A stretch of DNA of 64,000 bases from Actinomycetospora soli (GTDB taxonomy: Bacteria; Actinomycetota; Actinomycetes; Mycobacteriales; Pseudonocardiaceae): positions 222,153 to 286,152 of the forward strand of contig NZ_JAJNDA010000008.1 of the NCBI RefSeq assembly GCF_021026295.1, read 5' to 3'. This document shows, one piece after another, positions 23,263 through 32,311 of this stretch. Within the stretch, counting starts at the first letter, position 1. Each line of letters begins with the position of its first letter. The notes beneath the pieces are model-generated. The model was not told the DNA's origin, searched no databases, and saw nothing but the letters and a program-made list of their open reading frames with translations. A program made the position numbers and the translations under genes.

Positions 23263-24300
23263 CTAGGAGCGCGGCACGAGCTCCGACAGGTCCGTGCGGA
23301 ACTGCATCGCCTTGTACGGCCAGTTGGTGTCGGTCTTCCACTGGCTGACGACGAGGTGCAGGTTCTCCAGCGTCGACCCCGGCACCGTGTAGCCGCCGTA
23401 GAGCTGCGCGACGCGGCCGCCCGCGTGGTCCTCGTCGCCCCACCCGGCGCCGGCGACGACCGTGGCGCGCGGGGCGGTGTGCAGGTTCGCGGTCGGGTGG
23501 TCGAGCAGCAGCGCGTCGATCCGGTAGTTCCCGGCGTCGAAGACGACGAGCAGCCACCACTCGCGCCCGGACGCGTCGGGGACGCGGCGCAGGGACATCT
23601 CGCCGAACGCGCCGGGCAGCACCTCGGTCGGCGGGCGCCCCCAGTCCCAGCCGGTGCCGTCGAAGCCCCAGCCCTCCCAGGCCGCGGGGTCGTCCACGCG
23701 GTCGACGGGGACGCGGTGCAGGAGCAGCCCGTGCGCCCGCTGGAAGCTCGTCGTGAAGGCGTAGACCCAGGTGCCGTCGGTCTCCCAGGTGAGCATCTGG
23801 AACAGGCCGCCCTGGTGGTCGCCCGGCCAGCGGACGTCGGCGGGCTCCCAGGTGACGCCGGAGTCACGGGAGCGGTGCAGCTCGGTGGCCCGCGGGTGCC
23901 CGAGTTCGCGGCAGGCCATCACGTGCAGCCAGACGTCGTCCCCGAGCGTGATCATGTCCGTCGGCAGCACGGTGGAGATCCGGCGCAGCGACAGCATCGA
24001 GGTCCCCATCCGCCGCAGGCCCTTGTGCCGGTAGCCGACGACCTGCCGGGCGTACCCGTCCTCCCCGGCGCAGCCGGTCCAGGCCAGGCCCGTGTCCACC
24101 GACGCCGGGTCGGCGAAGAGCACCACCGGGGACCGCCAGCCCGGGCCGCCGACGCCGGCGATCTCGAACGTGTCGCCGAACACCGAGACGAGACGACCGT
24201 CCGGCGCGCGGACCGTGGCTCCGAGGTCGGTCCCGCCGACGCCGAAGCGGTCGGTGATGCCGGGACCGGTGAGATCGCAGATCTTGTGCGCGAGCGGCAT
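23263..24300 (-). CDS. DUF4185 family protein
   Basis: A 345-residue protein recognised as DUF4185, a beta-propeller-like family seen in secreted or cytosolic actinobacterial proteins. Landmarks are FGVGGTDLGA, VSVFGDTFE, HRSRDSGVTWEP, LHLVVSQWKTDTNWPYKA and repeated Trp/Gly blades, resembling sialidase/arabinofuranosidase-type folds. No signal peptide follows ATG 24300. Extension upstream would run into the tRNA gene, so this start is preferred; CAGGGT 7 nt upstream could make it leaderless. It is convergent with the RmlB-like gene, 24 bp apart. A glycan-related role is a guess from the fold. Confidence 0.72.
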   Translation of the reverse strand: MPLAHKICDLTGPGITDRFGVGGTDLGATVRAPDGRLVSVFGDTFEIAGVGGPGWRSPVVLFADPASVDTGLAWTGCAGEDGYARQVVGYRHKGLRRMGTSMLSLRRISTVLPTDMITLGDDVWLHVMACRELGHPRATELHRSRDSGVTWEPADVRWPGDHQGGLFQMLTWETDGTWVYAFTTSFQRAHGLLLHRVPVDRVDDPAAWEGWGFDGTGWDWGRPPTEVLPGAFGEMSLRRVPDASGREWWLLVVFDAGNYRIDALLLDHPTANLHTAPRATVVAGAGWGDEDHAGGRVAQLYGGYTVPGSTLENLHLVVSQWKTDTNWPYKAMQFRTDLSELVPRS

Positions 24301-24365
24301 GGGTCCAACCCTGCCAGGCGCGGTGATCACGCAACGACCGGAGAGCGGTCGGGAGAGAGAGTGTG

Positions 24366-24448
24366 TGGGCGAGGGGGGAGTTGAACCCCCACATCCTTCC
24401 GGATACACGGACCTGAACCGTGCGCGTCTGCCATTCCGCCACTCGCCC
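24366..24448 (-). tRNA. tRNA-Leu, anticodon CAG
   Basis: On the minus strand the gene starts GGGCGAG and ends CTCGCCC plus discriminator A, a 7-bp acceptor stem. The anticodon arm is ACGG-TTCAGGT-CCGT, giving CAG for CUG codons. A long variable arm (tatccggaaggat) marks a class II tRNA, and the T arm is GGGGG-TTCAACT-CCCCC. CCA is not encoded. A tRNA-Leu upstream of fhaA is the mycobacterial arrangement too. Confidence 0.97.
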
Positions 24449-24625
24449 GGAGTGGTGCCGATCGGTGATCGACGTGGGGAACCCTAGCACCCCCGCCGAA
24501 CCCCACCCCGAAGGAGGTCAACGGAGGCCGTTGCCCGACCGATACCATCGAGGTGCCCCGCGCGGTGTGGCGACACTCCGGCGGGGCGACGAGGTCGGAC
24601 GAGCGAGCCGGAGGAGGGATCGCGG

Positions 24626-25873
24626 GTGGGGCGCGCACAGCGCTTCGAGCGCAAGCTCGAGGGTCTGGTGGGTGACACCTTCGCGCGGGTCTTCGGCGGC
24701 AAGGTCGTTCCCCAGGAGATCGCACAGGCCCTCCGCCGGGAGGCGGAGGACAACGTGCGAGTCTTGGCCGGTGGGCGCCAACTGGCGCCCAATCACTACA
24801 CGGTGGCGCTCAGCCCGGCCGACCACGACCGGTTGGCCGGGGACGAAGAGACCATCACCCACTCGCTGATCGACTGCGTGGAAGAGCACCTCACAGAGGG
24901 CGGGTGGGAGACATACGGTGAGGTCGTAGTCTCTCTGGAGCGTTCCGACGCGCTGCACACGGGACAGTTCCGCACCAAGTCGTCCGTTGACCCCGACGCG
25001 TCGCGGCAGCGGACCGCGAGCCCCCGATCCGCAGGAGAGCACCCCATGAGCCAGGCACCCGGTCGGTACCCGGAGGAGCAGGACCAGCGCGGCTACGGCC
25101 AGCAGGGTCACCCGCAGCAGCAGCAGGGCTACGGGCAGGACCCGTACGGCCAGCAGCAGGGCTACCCGCAGCAGGGCTACGGGCAGGACCCGTACGGCCA
25201 GCAGCAGGGCTACCCGCAGCAGGGCTACCCGCAGCAGGGCTACGGGCAGGACCCGTACGGCCAGCAGCAGCAGGGCTACCCGCAGCAGGGCTACGACCAG
25301 TACGGCCAGCAGCAGGGGTACGACCCGTACGGCCAGCAGCAGGGCTACGGCCAGCCCCAGGGCTACGACCCCTACGGGCAGCAGCAGGGCTACGGCCAGC
25401 AGCAGGGGTACGACCCCTACGGCCAGCAGCAGGGCTACGGCCAGCCCCAGGGCTACGCCGGCCAGCCGGGCTACGACCAGTACGGCGGCCAGTACGGCCA
25501 GCAGGGCTACGACCCCTACGGCCAGCAGCAGGGCGGCTACGACCAGTACGGCCAGCAGGGCTACGGCGGCGTCCAGACCCGCCAGATGACCGCGACGCTG
25601 ACGCTGGACGACGGCTCGAACCGCAGCTACCAGCTCGTGCAGGGCGCGAACGTCATCGGCCGCGGCCAGGACGCGCAGTTCCGGCTCGCCGACACCGGCG
25701 TCTCCCGCCGCCACCTCGAGATCAGCTGGGACGGCCAGCAGGCCACCCTGTCCGACCTCGGGTCCACCAACGGGACCACGGTGAACGGCACCCCGGTGCA
25801 GACCTGGCAGCTCGCCGACGGCGACACCATCCGGGTCGGCCACTCGGCGCTGCTGTTCCGCGCGCAGGGCTGA
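24626..25873 (+). CDS. fhaA: FHA-domain protein FhaA with DUF3662 head
   Basis: A 415-residue cytosolic adaptor that binds phosphothreonine on kinases and cell-wall proteins (in mycobacteria, PknB and the MviN pseudokinase). Residues about 1-125 form the DUF3662 domain ([33 protein letters not shown]). Residues about 150-312 are a Gln/Gly/Tyr/Pro repeat linker. Residues about 320-415 are the FHA domain ([33 protein letters not shown]). GTG 24626 is chosen by its conserved start; ggaggaggg lies ahead. It heads the fhaA-fhaB-pstP-rodA-pbpA-pknA-pknB operon. The linker is longer and more repetitive than I recall for mycobacterial FhaA. Confidence 0.95.
   Translation: MGRAQRFERKLEGLVGDTFARVFGGKVVPQEIAQALRREAEDNVRVLAGGRQLAPNHYTVALSPADHDRLAGDEETITHSLIDCVEEHLTEGGWETYGEVVVSLERSDALHTGQFRTKSSVDPDASRQRTASPRSAGEHPMSQAPGRYPEEQDQRGYGQQGHPQQQQGYGQDPYGQQQGYPQQGYGQDPYGQQQGYPQQGYPQQGYGQDPYGQQQQGYPQQGYDQYGQQQGYDPYGQQQGYGQPQGYDPYGQQQGYGQQQGYDPYGQQQGYGQPQGYAGQPGYDQYGGQYGQQGYDPYGQQQGGYDQYGQQGYGGVQTRQMTATLTLDDGSNRSYQLVQGANVIGRGQDAQFRLADTGVSRRHLEISWDGQQATLSDLGSTNGTTVNGTPVQTWQLADGDTIRVGHSALLFRAQG
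25077..25565 (+). repeat. In-frame repeats coding a Gln/Gly/Tyr-rich linker in fhaA
   Basis: Near-identical blocks built from ggctacgggcaggacccg and tacggccagcagcagggc are repeated many times, coding [20 protein letters not shown] units. The same block recurs nearly unchanged at about 25121, 25173 and 25233. Repeats of this kind tend to slip in copy number. The protein segment looks intrinsically disordered and prion-like. Confidence 0.9.
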
Positions 25874-25882
25874 TCGCGCCTC

Positions 25883-26362
25883 GTGCCCGAACTCGTCCTC
25901 CAGCTCACCCGGGCGGCGTTCCTCGCGCTGCTCTGGCTGTTCGTCTTCGCCGCGCTACGGGTCGTGCGTTCGGACCTGTACGCCGCGTCGGGGCTACGGG
26001 CCGCGGTGCCAGGTCGACGCCCCTCCAAGGGAGGGGCGACGAAACCGGGCCGTGGTGGGGGCCGTTCCTCGGGTCCGAAGGCGCTCATCGTGACGGCGGG
26101 TGCGCTCGCCGGCACGCGGATCGCGCTCGACGGCCGGCCGATCATGCTCGGCCGCGCCGACGACTCGACCCTCGTGCTCGACGACGACTACGCGTCGACC
26201 CGTCACGCCCGCATCTCGCAGTCCGGGGACGACTGGTACGTCGAGGACCTCGGGTCCACCAACGGGACCTACCTCGACCGCAACAAGGTCTCCGGACCGA
26301 CCAAGGTGCCCCCGGGCACGCCGATCCGCATCGGCAAGACCGTGATCGAGCTCCGCACATGA
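25883..26362 (+). CDS. fhaB: FHA-domain protein FhaB (FipA)
   Basis: A 159-residue protein. The N-terminus is one membrane segment (LTRAAFLALLWLFVFAALRVV, in residues about 7-29), then a basic linker rich in Gly/Arg/Lys, then the FHA domain (residues about 70-155: [34 protein letters not shown]). In mycobacteria FipA joins FtsZ and FtsQ at the septum after PknA phosphorylation. It starts at GTG 25883, 9 bp after the fhaA stop. It was chosen over later starts because it keeps the membrane anchor. Confidence 0.94.
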   Translation: MPELVLQLTRAAFLALLWLFVFAALRVVRSDLYAASGLRAAVPGRRPSKGGATKPGRGGGRSSGPKALIVTAGALAGTRIALDGRPIMLGRADDSTLVLDDDYASTRHARISQSGDDWYVEDLGSTNGTYLDRNKVSGPTKVPPGTPIRIGKTVIELRT

Positions 26363-26441
26363 CCTCCACCGACGCCGCCGTCCCCGCCGCGCCCCCCACC
26401 CGGGTGCGGGCGCTCCGTGCCCCTGAGTGCAGGATCGTCCC

Positions 26442-27821
26442 GTGACCCTGGTGCTGCGCTACTCCGCCCGCAGCGACCGGGGCCTGGTCCGCCAGAACAA
26501 CCAGGACTCGGTCTACGCGGGCCCGCGCCTGCTCGCTCTCGCGGACGGCATGGGCGGCCACGCCGCCGGCGAGGTGGCCTCGAAGCTGGTCATCGCCGCC
26601 CTCGTGCCGCTCGACGACGACGAGCCGGGCGACGACCTGCTCGGTGAGCTCGCCGAGGCGACCGCCCAGGGCAACGACGCGATCACGGAGCTCGTGAACG
26701 AGGAGCCCGACCTCGACGGCATGGGCACCACGCTCACCGCCGTCCTGTTCGCCGGCAGCCGCCTCGGGATGGTCCACGTCGGCGACTCCCGCGCGTACCT
26801 GTTCCGCGACGGCGTCCTCACGCAGATCACGCGGGACGACACCTTCGTGCAGTCCCTGATCGACGAGGGCCGGATCACCGAGGACGAGGCCGCGAGCCAT
26901 CCGCAGCGCTCGCTGCTGCTGCGCGCCCTCACCGGGCACGACGTCGAGCCGTCGCTGACGGTGCGCGAGGCGCGCGCGGGCGACCGCTACCTGCTCTGCT
27001 CCGACGGCCTCTCCGGCGTCGTCAGCGCCGAGACCATCGCGGACGCGCTGACGATCGCCGACCCCCAGAGCTGTGCCGATCGGCTGATCGAGCTCGCCCT
27101 CAAGGGCGGCGGGCCGGACAACGTCACGTGCATCGTCGCGGACGTCGTCGACGTCGACTACGGCGAGCACGAGCCGATCTACGGGGGCGCCGCCGGCGAC
27201 GGCCGCGCCGACCCGCCGCCGGCCGACTCCGCCGCCGCGCGGGCCTCGGCCGCGACGCTGACCCGCGCCGAGCCGTCGTCGCGACCGGACCCGCTCGCCT
27301 CGCGCGCCGAGTCCGCCCGCGCCCACGCCCGTCCCCGGCGCGGTCGCCTCGCCGTGGTGCTCGCCGTGGTCGGCGTGCTCGTGCTCGCCGGGCTGGGGCT
27401 ACTCGTCACCCGCCTCTGGATCGCCCAGCAGTACTACGTCGGCGTGTCCGGCGACCAGGTCGTGATCTACCAGGGCGTCCGCGGTGACGCCCTCGGCGTG
27501 CGCCTGCAGGACGTCGCCGAGCAGACCGGCATCAGGGTCTCCGACCTGACCCAGGTCGGCCGGACCTCGGTGCAGGGCGACTCGCTGCCCACCTCCGACC
27601 TCGACGCCGCCCACCGGACGGTGGAGCGGCTGCGCACCGACGAGCTCCTGCCCGAGTGCCAGCCGCCGGCGCCGATCGTGCCGACGCAGCCGGGCCAGCC
27701 CGGCCAGCCCGCCGCACCGACCCAGCCCGGTCAGACGGCGGCGCCCGGTGCCCCGGTCACCGCGGCCGCTCCGACCCAGTCCCCGCAGGTCCCGGGACGC
27801 GACTGCCGCGCGGTGCAGTAA
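26442..27821 (+). CDS. pstP: PP2C-type Ser/Thr phosphatase PstP
   Basis: A 459-residue membrane phosphatase that reverses PknA/PknB phosphorylation. The catalytic domain (about 1-240) has the metal motifs SDRGLVRQNNQDS, ALADGMGGHAAGE, GDSRAYL and GPDNVTCIVADV. A disordered Ala/Pro/Arg-rich linker follows. One membrane span (LAVVLAVVGVLVLAGLGLL, about 300-320) precedes an external domain of about 130 residues ending in a Pro/Gln-rich tail. GTG 26442 is preferred, with aggatc about six bases upstream; GTG 26427 is in frame and adds five residues. Its TAA overlaps the rodA ATG (TAATG). Confidence 0.95.
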   Translation: MTLVLRYSARSDRGLVRQNNQDSVYAGPRLLALADGMGGHAAGEVASKLVIAALVPLDDDEPGDDLLGELAEATAQGNDAITELVNEEPDLDGMGTTLTAVLFAGSRLGMVHVGDSRAYLFRDGVLTQITRDDTFVQSLIDEGRITEDEAASHPQRSLLLRALTGHDVEPSLTVREARAGDRYLLCSDGLSGVVSAETIADALTIADPQSCADRLIELALKGGGPDNVTCIVADVVDVDYGEHEPIYGGAAGDGRADPPPADSAAARASAATLTRAEPSSRPDPLASRAESARAHARPRRGRLAVVLAVVGVLVLAGLGLLVTRLWIAQQYYVGVSGDQVVIYQGVRGDALGVRLQDVAEQTGIRVSDLTQVGRTSVQGDSLPTSDLDAAHRTVERLRTDELLPECQPPAPIVPTQPGQPGQPAAPTQPGQTAAPGAPVTAAAPTQSPQVPGRDCRAVQ

Positions 27822-29413
27822 TGGCGCGCCCCGCCCAGGCCGCGTCCCGAGCCGGTCGGACCGGCGGGCCCGGCGTCGCTCCCGCCGAGATGCCCGCGGA
27901 CCGCACCGCGCTCCGACCGGCCGTCGCCGCCGCCGTCTCCACCCGCCGCGGGATCGAGCTGCTGCTGCTCGCGTTCGCGGCCGTCCTCACCACCGGTGCG
28001 CTGGTGCTCGTCGAGGCCAACCAGAACCAGCAGCTGACGCTGCAGCTGCTCTACCTGGGGCTGGCCTACCTCGCGCTGTTCTCGGCCGCGCACGTGGCCG
28101 TCCGCCGGTTCGCGCCCTACGCGGACCCGGTGATCCTGCCCTGCGCGGCCCTGCTCAACGGGCTCGGCCTGGTGATGATCCACCGGATCGACCTGGCCCT
28201 GGCGCTGCGGGCGTCGCTGCAGGGCAACCCGGCCCCGGACGCCAACGCGCTCCGGCAGATCGCCTGGGTGGCGCTGGGCCTCACCCTGTTCGTGATCGTG
28301 CTCTGGCGGGTCCGCGACCACCGCACCCTGGCCCGCTACGGCTACACGGCGGGCTTCATCGGGCTCGTGCTCCTCGCCCTGCCCGCCGTGCTGCCCTCGG
28401 CGCTCTCCGAGGTCAACGGCGCGAAGATCTGGATTCGCGTCGGCGGCGTCGGCATCCAGCCGGGCGAGTTCGCCAAGATCCTCCTGACGGTCTTCTTCGC
28501 GTCCTTCCTGGTCGCGAAGCGGGACCTGTTCACGACGGCGGGCAAGCACGTCCTGGGCATGACCTTCCCGCGGCCGCGGGACCTCGCCCCGCTGCTCATC
28601 GCCTGGGTCGTCGCCATGGGCGTGCTCGTCTTCGAGTCCGACCTCGGTACCTCGCTGATGTTCTTCGGGATCGTCCTCGCGATGATCTACGTGGCCACCG
28701 AGCGGTCGTCGTGGGTCGTCATCGGCCTCGTCATCTTCGGCGCGGGCGCCTTCGCGGCGTGGACCTTCGTCGACCGCGTGCAGACCCGCGTCGCGGCCTG
28801 GCTCGACCCGCTCTCCGACCCCACGGGCGCCACCTACCAGGTCAGCCAGGGCCTGTTCGGCATGGCGACCGGCGGCATGCTCGGGACGGGCCTCGGCGCG
28901 GGACGCCCCGAGCTCGTGCCGCTCTCGAGCACCGACTTCATCTTCACCTCGATGGGCGAGGAGATCGGCCTCATCGGGCTGATGGCCCTGCTGCTGCTCT
29001 ACTGCCTCATCGCCACCCGGGCGCTGCGCACCGCGCTCGCCGTCCGGGACACGTTCGGCAAGCTCCTCGCCGCCGGCCTCGGCTTCACCGTCGCGATCCA
29101 GGTGTTCGTCGTCGCGGGCGGGGTGATCGGGCTGATCCCCAACACGGGTCAGGCCGCGCCGTTCATGTCCTACGGCGGCTCGTCACTGGTGGCGAACTAC
29201 GTGCTCGTGGCCCTGGTGCTGCGCGTCTCCGACGCCGCCCGCCGGCCGGCCGCCGAGAAGGGGCGGTCCGAGCCGGGCGCCGCACCCACCCCACCCCGGA
29301 CCCCGCTCGCGGAGGCTCACACCGAGATGGTGTCCCGCAGTGAGGCGGCGACGCCGCCGCACGGCAACCCCGTCGCCCCGGCGACGCCACCGAGAGGGAG
29401 GGCCCGCGAGTGA
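27821..29413 (+). CDS. rodA: RodA/FtsW-family peptidoglycan glycosyltransferase (SEDS)
   Basis: A 530-residue polytopic protein that polymerises lipid II with its partner PBP. About ten membrane segments are visible from residue ~42. SEDS landmarks: NGAKIWIRVGGVGIQPGEFA (about 205), VFESDLGTSLMFFG with the essential Asp, and IPNTGQAAPFMSYGGSSL (about 437-456). N-terminal (about 40) and C-terminal (about 50) tails are hydrophilic and Pro-rich, possible kinase targets. The start overlaps the pstP stop, and its stop overlaps pbpA (GTGA). By position it is the Rv0017c counterpart. Confidence 0.94.
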   Translation: MARPAQAASRAGRTGGPGVAPAEMPADRTALRPAVAAAVSTRRGIELLLLAFAAVLTTGALVLVEANQNQQLTLQLLYLGLAYLALFSAAHVAVRRFAPYADPVILPCAALLNGLGLVMIHRIDLALALRASLQGNPAPDANALRQIAWVALGLTLFVIVLWRVRDHRTLARYGYTAGFIGLVLLALPAVLPSALSEVNGAKIWIRVGGVGIQPGEFAKILLTVFFASFLVAKRDLFTTAGKHVLGMTFPRPRDLAPLLIAWVVAMGVLVFESDLGTSLMFFGIVLAMIYVATERSSWVVIGLVIFGAGAFAAWTFVDRVQTRVAAWLDPLSDPTGATYQVSQGLFGMATGGMLGTGLGAGRPELVPLSSTDFIFTSMGEEIGLIGLMALLLLYCLIATRALRTALAVRDTFGKLLAAGLGFTVAIQVFVVAGGVIGLIPNTGQAAPFMSYGGSSLVANYVLVALVLRVSDAARRPAAEKGRSEPGAAPTPPRTPLAEAHTEMVSRSEAATPPHGNPVAPATPPRGRARE

Positions 29414-30888
29414 ACACCCCGCTGCGTCGGGTCTCCCTCGTGGTCATGGGCCTGATCGTGCTGCTGCTCGGTCAGGCCACGTGGGTCCAGGTGGTCAAGG
29501 CCGACGAGTACAAGGCGAACCCGTACAACCAACGCGTCCTGCTCGACGAGTACAACCGGCAGCGGGGCCAGATCTCCGCGGGCGGCGAGGTGCTCGCCTC
29601 GAGCGTCGCGACCGACGACCGGTTCAAGTACCTGCGGCAGTACTCCAACGGGCCGATGTACTCGCCCGTCACCGGCTACTACTCGCAGATCTACGGCACG
29701 ACCGGCATCGAGCGCTCGATGGACTCGGTGCTCAACGGCTCGGACGACCGCCTGTTCGTCCGCCGCATCTCCGACGTCGTGACCGGGCGCGCGCCGGCCG
29801 GCGGCAACGTCGCGCTGACGATCGACCCGAAGGTCCAGCGGGCCGCGTACCAGGCGATGGTGTCGCGGGGCTACGAGGGCTCGGTGGTCGCCATCCGGCC
29901 GCAGACCGGCGAGATCCTCGCGCTGGTCTCCACGCCCTCCTACGACCCGAACCCGCTCGCGAGCCACGACGGGCAGACCCAGCGGGACGCGTGGCAGGCG
30001 CTGAACCCGACCAGCGGGGACTCGCCGCTGGTCAACCGGGCGATCTCGGAGACCTATCCCCCCGGCTCGACGTTCAAGCTGGTCACCACCGCGACGGCGC
30101 TCGAGGCCAACATGATCACGCCGCAGACGCCGGTCACGGCGGAGCCGCGGATCACGCTGCCGGACAGCGTCACGACGCTGGAGAACTACGACGGCGAGCG
30201 CTGCGGCCCGGGGCCGACGGTGCCGTTCTCCACCGCGTTCACGAAGTCCTGCAACGGCCCGTTCGCCCAGCTCGCCGACCAGGTCGGCGCCGACCGGCTG
30301 CGGGCGCAGGCCACGGCGTTCGGCATGGAGAACCCGAACCTGACGATCCCGATGCCGGTCGCCGAGTCCTCGGTCGGCGACCTCGCGGACGGCGCCTCGC
30401 TCGCGCAGTCGGGCATCGGACAGCGCGACGTGCGGCTCACCCCGCTGCAGAACGCGATGATCACCGCGACCATCGCGAACGGCGGCATCCCGATGCAGCC
30501 GCACCTGGTCAGCCAGATCCAGGGCCAGGACCTCTCGGTCGTCGACACCACCGAGCCCGACCGGCTGTCCCGGGCCGTCTCCGGCGGGACCGCCTCCACG
30601 CTCACGCAGCTGATGATCGGCTCGGAGAACGGCGGGACCAGCGGCGGCAAGATCCCCGGCATCCAGCTCGCCTCGAAGACCGGGACCGCGGAGTGGGGCT
30701 CGGCCCCCAAGACCAACCCGCCGCACACCTGGTACGACGTGTTCGGCCCGGTGCCCGACCCCCAGGTGGCGGTCTCGGTGATCGTCGAGAAGGGCGGCAA
30801 CCGCGGCGACGACGCCACCGGTTCCTCGGTGGCCGGCCCGATCGGCCGCGCGGTCGTCGCGGCCGCCCTGCAGCAGGGAGGGAGGTAG
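29410..30888 (+). CDS. pbpA: Class B penicillin-binding protein PbpA
   Basis: A 492-residue septal transpeptidase. An N-terminal membrane anchor ([19 protein letters not shown], about residues 8-26) is followed by a dimerisation region and the transpeptidase domain: active-site Ser in PPGSTFKLV (S-x2-K, about 220), SCN in TKSCNGPF (about 281) and KTG in ASKTGTAEW (about 422). In mycobacteria PbpA is phosphorylated by PknB and works with RodA or FtsW. GTG 29410 overlaps rodA by 4 bp; pknA starts 4 bp after its stop. Confidence 0.95.
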   Translation: MNTPLRRVSLVVMGLIVLLLGQATWVQVVKADEYKANPYNQRVLLDEYNRQRGQISAGGEVLASSVATDDRFKYLRQYSNGPMYSPVTGYYSQIYGTTGIERSMDSVLNGSDDRLFVRRISDVVTGRAPAGGNVALTIDPKVQRAAYQAMVSRGYEGSVVAIRPQTGEILALVSTPSYDPNPLASHDGQTQRDAWQALNPTSGDSPLVNRAISETYPPGSTFKLVTTATALEANMITPQTPVTAEPRITLPDSVTTLENYDGERCGPGPTVPFSTAFTKSCNGPFAQLADQVGADRLRAQATAFGMENPNLTIPMPVAESSVGDLADGASLAQSGIGQRDVRLTPLQNAMITATIANGGIPMQPHLVSQIQGQDLSVVDTTEPDRLSRAVSGGTASTLTQLMIGSENGGTSGGKIPGIQLASKTGTAEWGSAPKTNPPHTWYDVFGPVPDPQVAVSVIVEKGGNRGDDATGSSVAGPIGRAVVAAALQQGGR

Positions 30889-30892
30889 CACC

Positions 30893-32311
30893 ATGGCTCC
30901 GACCACGGGAACCCTGCTCGCCGACCGCTACCGGATCGGCCGCCGCATCGCGATCGGCGGGATGGGCGAGGTCTGGGAGGCCCAGGACACGCGCCTCGAC
31001 CGCACCGTCGCCGTGAAGATCCTCAAGGCCGAGCTCTCCGGGGACCCCGAGTTCCTGCACCGCTTCCGCACCGAGGCGCGCACGGCCGCGTCGCTGAACA
31101 ACCCCGGGGTCACCGCGGTCCACGACTACGGCGAGACCACCACCGACTGGACGACGGCCAGCGGCACCATCCAGGTGCCCGTGGCCTACCTGGTCATGGA
31201 ACTCGTCCGGGGCGAGCCGCTGGCCCAGATCCTCTCGGTGCACGGGCGCCTCGGCGTGGACTACACGCTCGACATCCTCGAGCAGTCCGGGTACGCCCTC
31301 GACGCCGCGCACGAGCGCGGCCTGGTCCACCGCGACGTCAAGCCCGGCAACATCCTCGTGACGCCGACGAACCAGGTGAAGATCACCGACTTCGGCATCG
31401 CGAAGGCCATCGACGCCGCGCCGGTGACCCGCTCGGGCATGGTCATGGGCACCGCCCACTACATCGCCCCCGAGCAGGCGGGCGGCGGCGACGCCGGCCC
31501 CGCCTCGGACGTGTACTCGCTCGGCGTCGTCGGCTACGAGTGCCTCGCGGGGCGCCGGCCGTACCTGTCCGAGAACGCGGTGACGGTCGCGATGATGCAC
31601 ATCCGCGACCCGCTGCCGCCGCTGCCGCCGGACGTGCCGCCGGTGGTGCGCCAGCTCATCGAGCTGACCCTCACGAAGGACCCGCGCGGGCGCTACGCCA
31701 ACGGCGGGGAGTTCGCCCGCGCCGTCGCCGCCGTGCGCCGCGGCGAGCCGGTGCCCCGTCCGGGCGCCGCGACCGCGGCCACCGAGGCGGTCAACCCGGC
31801 CACCCGCGTGGCCCCGGCCTCCACCTACGACGGGCCCCAGCAGCCCCCGCCGCCGCGGCGCGACCGCTGGGACGACGGCCGCCGCCCCGAACCGGCCCGC
31901 CGGGGTCCCTGGGGGACGATCGCCGCCGTCGTCGCGGTCCTCGCCGTGCTCGGCATCCTCGCCTACGTGCTGGTGTCGAACACCGAGACGAGCGCACCCG
32001 CCGCGCCCGCGCCGACCACCACGACGACCACCACGGCCGCGCCGACCACCACCACGACGACGCGCAGCCGCACCACGACCACCACCACCGCGGCGGGCAA
32101 CACCGTCGAGGTCGGTCGCTTCGACTACGCCGGGCAGACCGGCGCCGTCGCGGTCACCGGGCTGCGCGGCCAGGGGCTCGAGGCGGACGTGCGCTCCGTG
32201 CTCGGCCAGGCCGTCGACGACCCGGCCAACTGCCGCGTGCTCTACCTCTCTCCGTCCGGCGCAGTCCGTCGTGGTGACACCGTCACGGTCACCTGTCAGG
32301 AGTTCGGATGA
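30893..32311 (+). CDS. pknA: Ser/Thr protein kinase PknA with a PASTA-like C-terminus
   Basis: A 472-residue receptor kinase of the division operon. Kinase domain about 8-275: [13 protein letters not shown] loop, [34 protein letters not shown] Pro/Arg-rich linker, one membrane span ([20 protein letters not shown], about 341-360) and a Thr-rich stalk follow. The last ~70 residues ([20 protein letters not shown] ... [17 protein letters not shown]) look like one degenerate PASTA unit; mycobacterial PknA, as I recall it, has none. ATG 30893 follows agggaggtag. Its stop overlaps pknB (ATGA). Confidence 0.94.
   Translation: MAPTTGTLLADRYRIGRRIAIGGMGEVWEAQDTRLDRTVAVKILKAELSGDPEFLHRFRTEARTAASLNNPGVTAVHDYGETTTDWTTASGTIQVPVAYLVMELVRGEPLAQILSVHGRLGVDYTLDILEQSGYALDAAHERGLVHRDVKPGNILVTPTNQVKITDFGIAKAIDAAPVTRSGMVMGTAHYIAPEQAGGGDAGPASDVYSLGVVGYECLAGRRPYLSENAVTVAMMHIRDPLPPLPPDVPPVVRQLIELTLTKDPRGRYANGGEFARAVAAVRRGEPVPRPGAATAATEAVNPATRVAPASTYDGPQQPPPPRRDRWDDGRRPEPARRGPWGTIAAVVAVLAVLGILAYVLVSNTETSAPAAPAPTTTTTTTAAPTTTTTTRSRTTTTTTAAGNTVEVGRFDYAGQTGAVAVTGLRGQGLEADVRSVLGQAVDDPANCRVLYLSPSGAVRRGDTVTVTCQEFG

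Noticed and set aside
25077..25565. Regular DNA repeats that could be read as a CRISPR-like array
   Set aside because: They are contiguous, in frame, without unique spacers, and lie within the fhaA coding sequence.
26359..26445. A 28-codon ORF starting ATGA over the fhaB stop and ending in TGA over the pstP GTG start
   Set aside because: The overlaps look like translational coupling, but the peptide is Pro/Ala/Arg low complexity with no recognisable feature; it is more likely spacer sequence.
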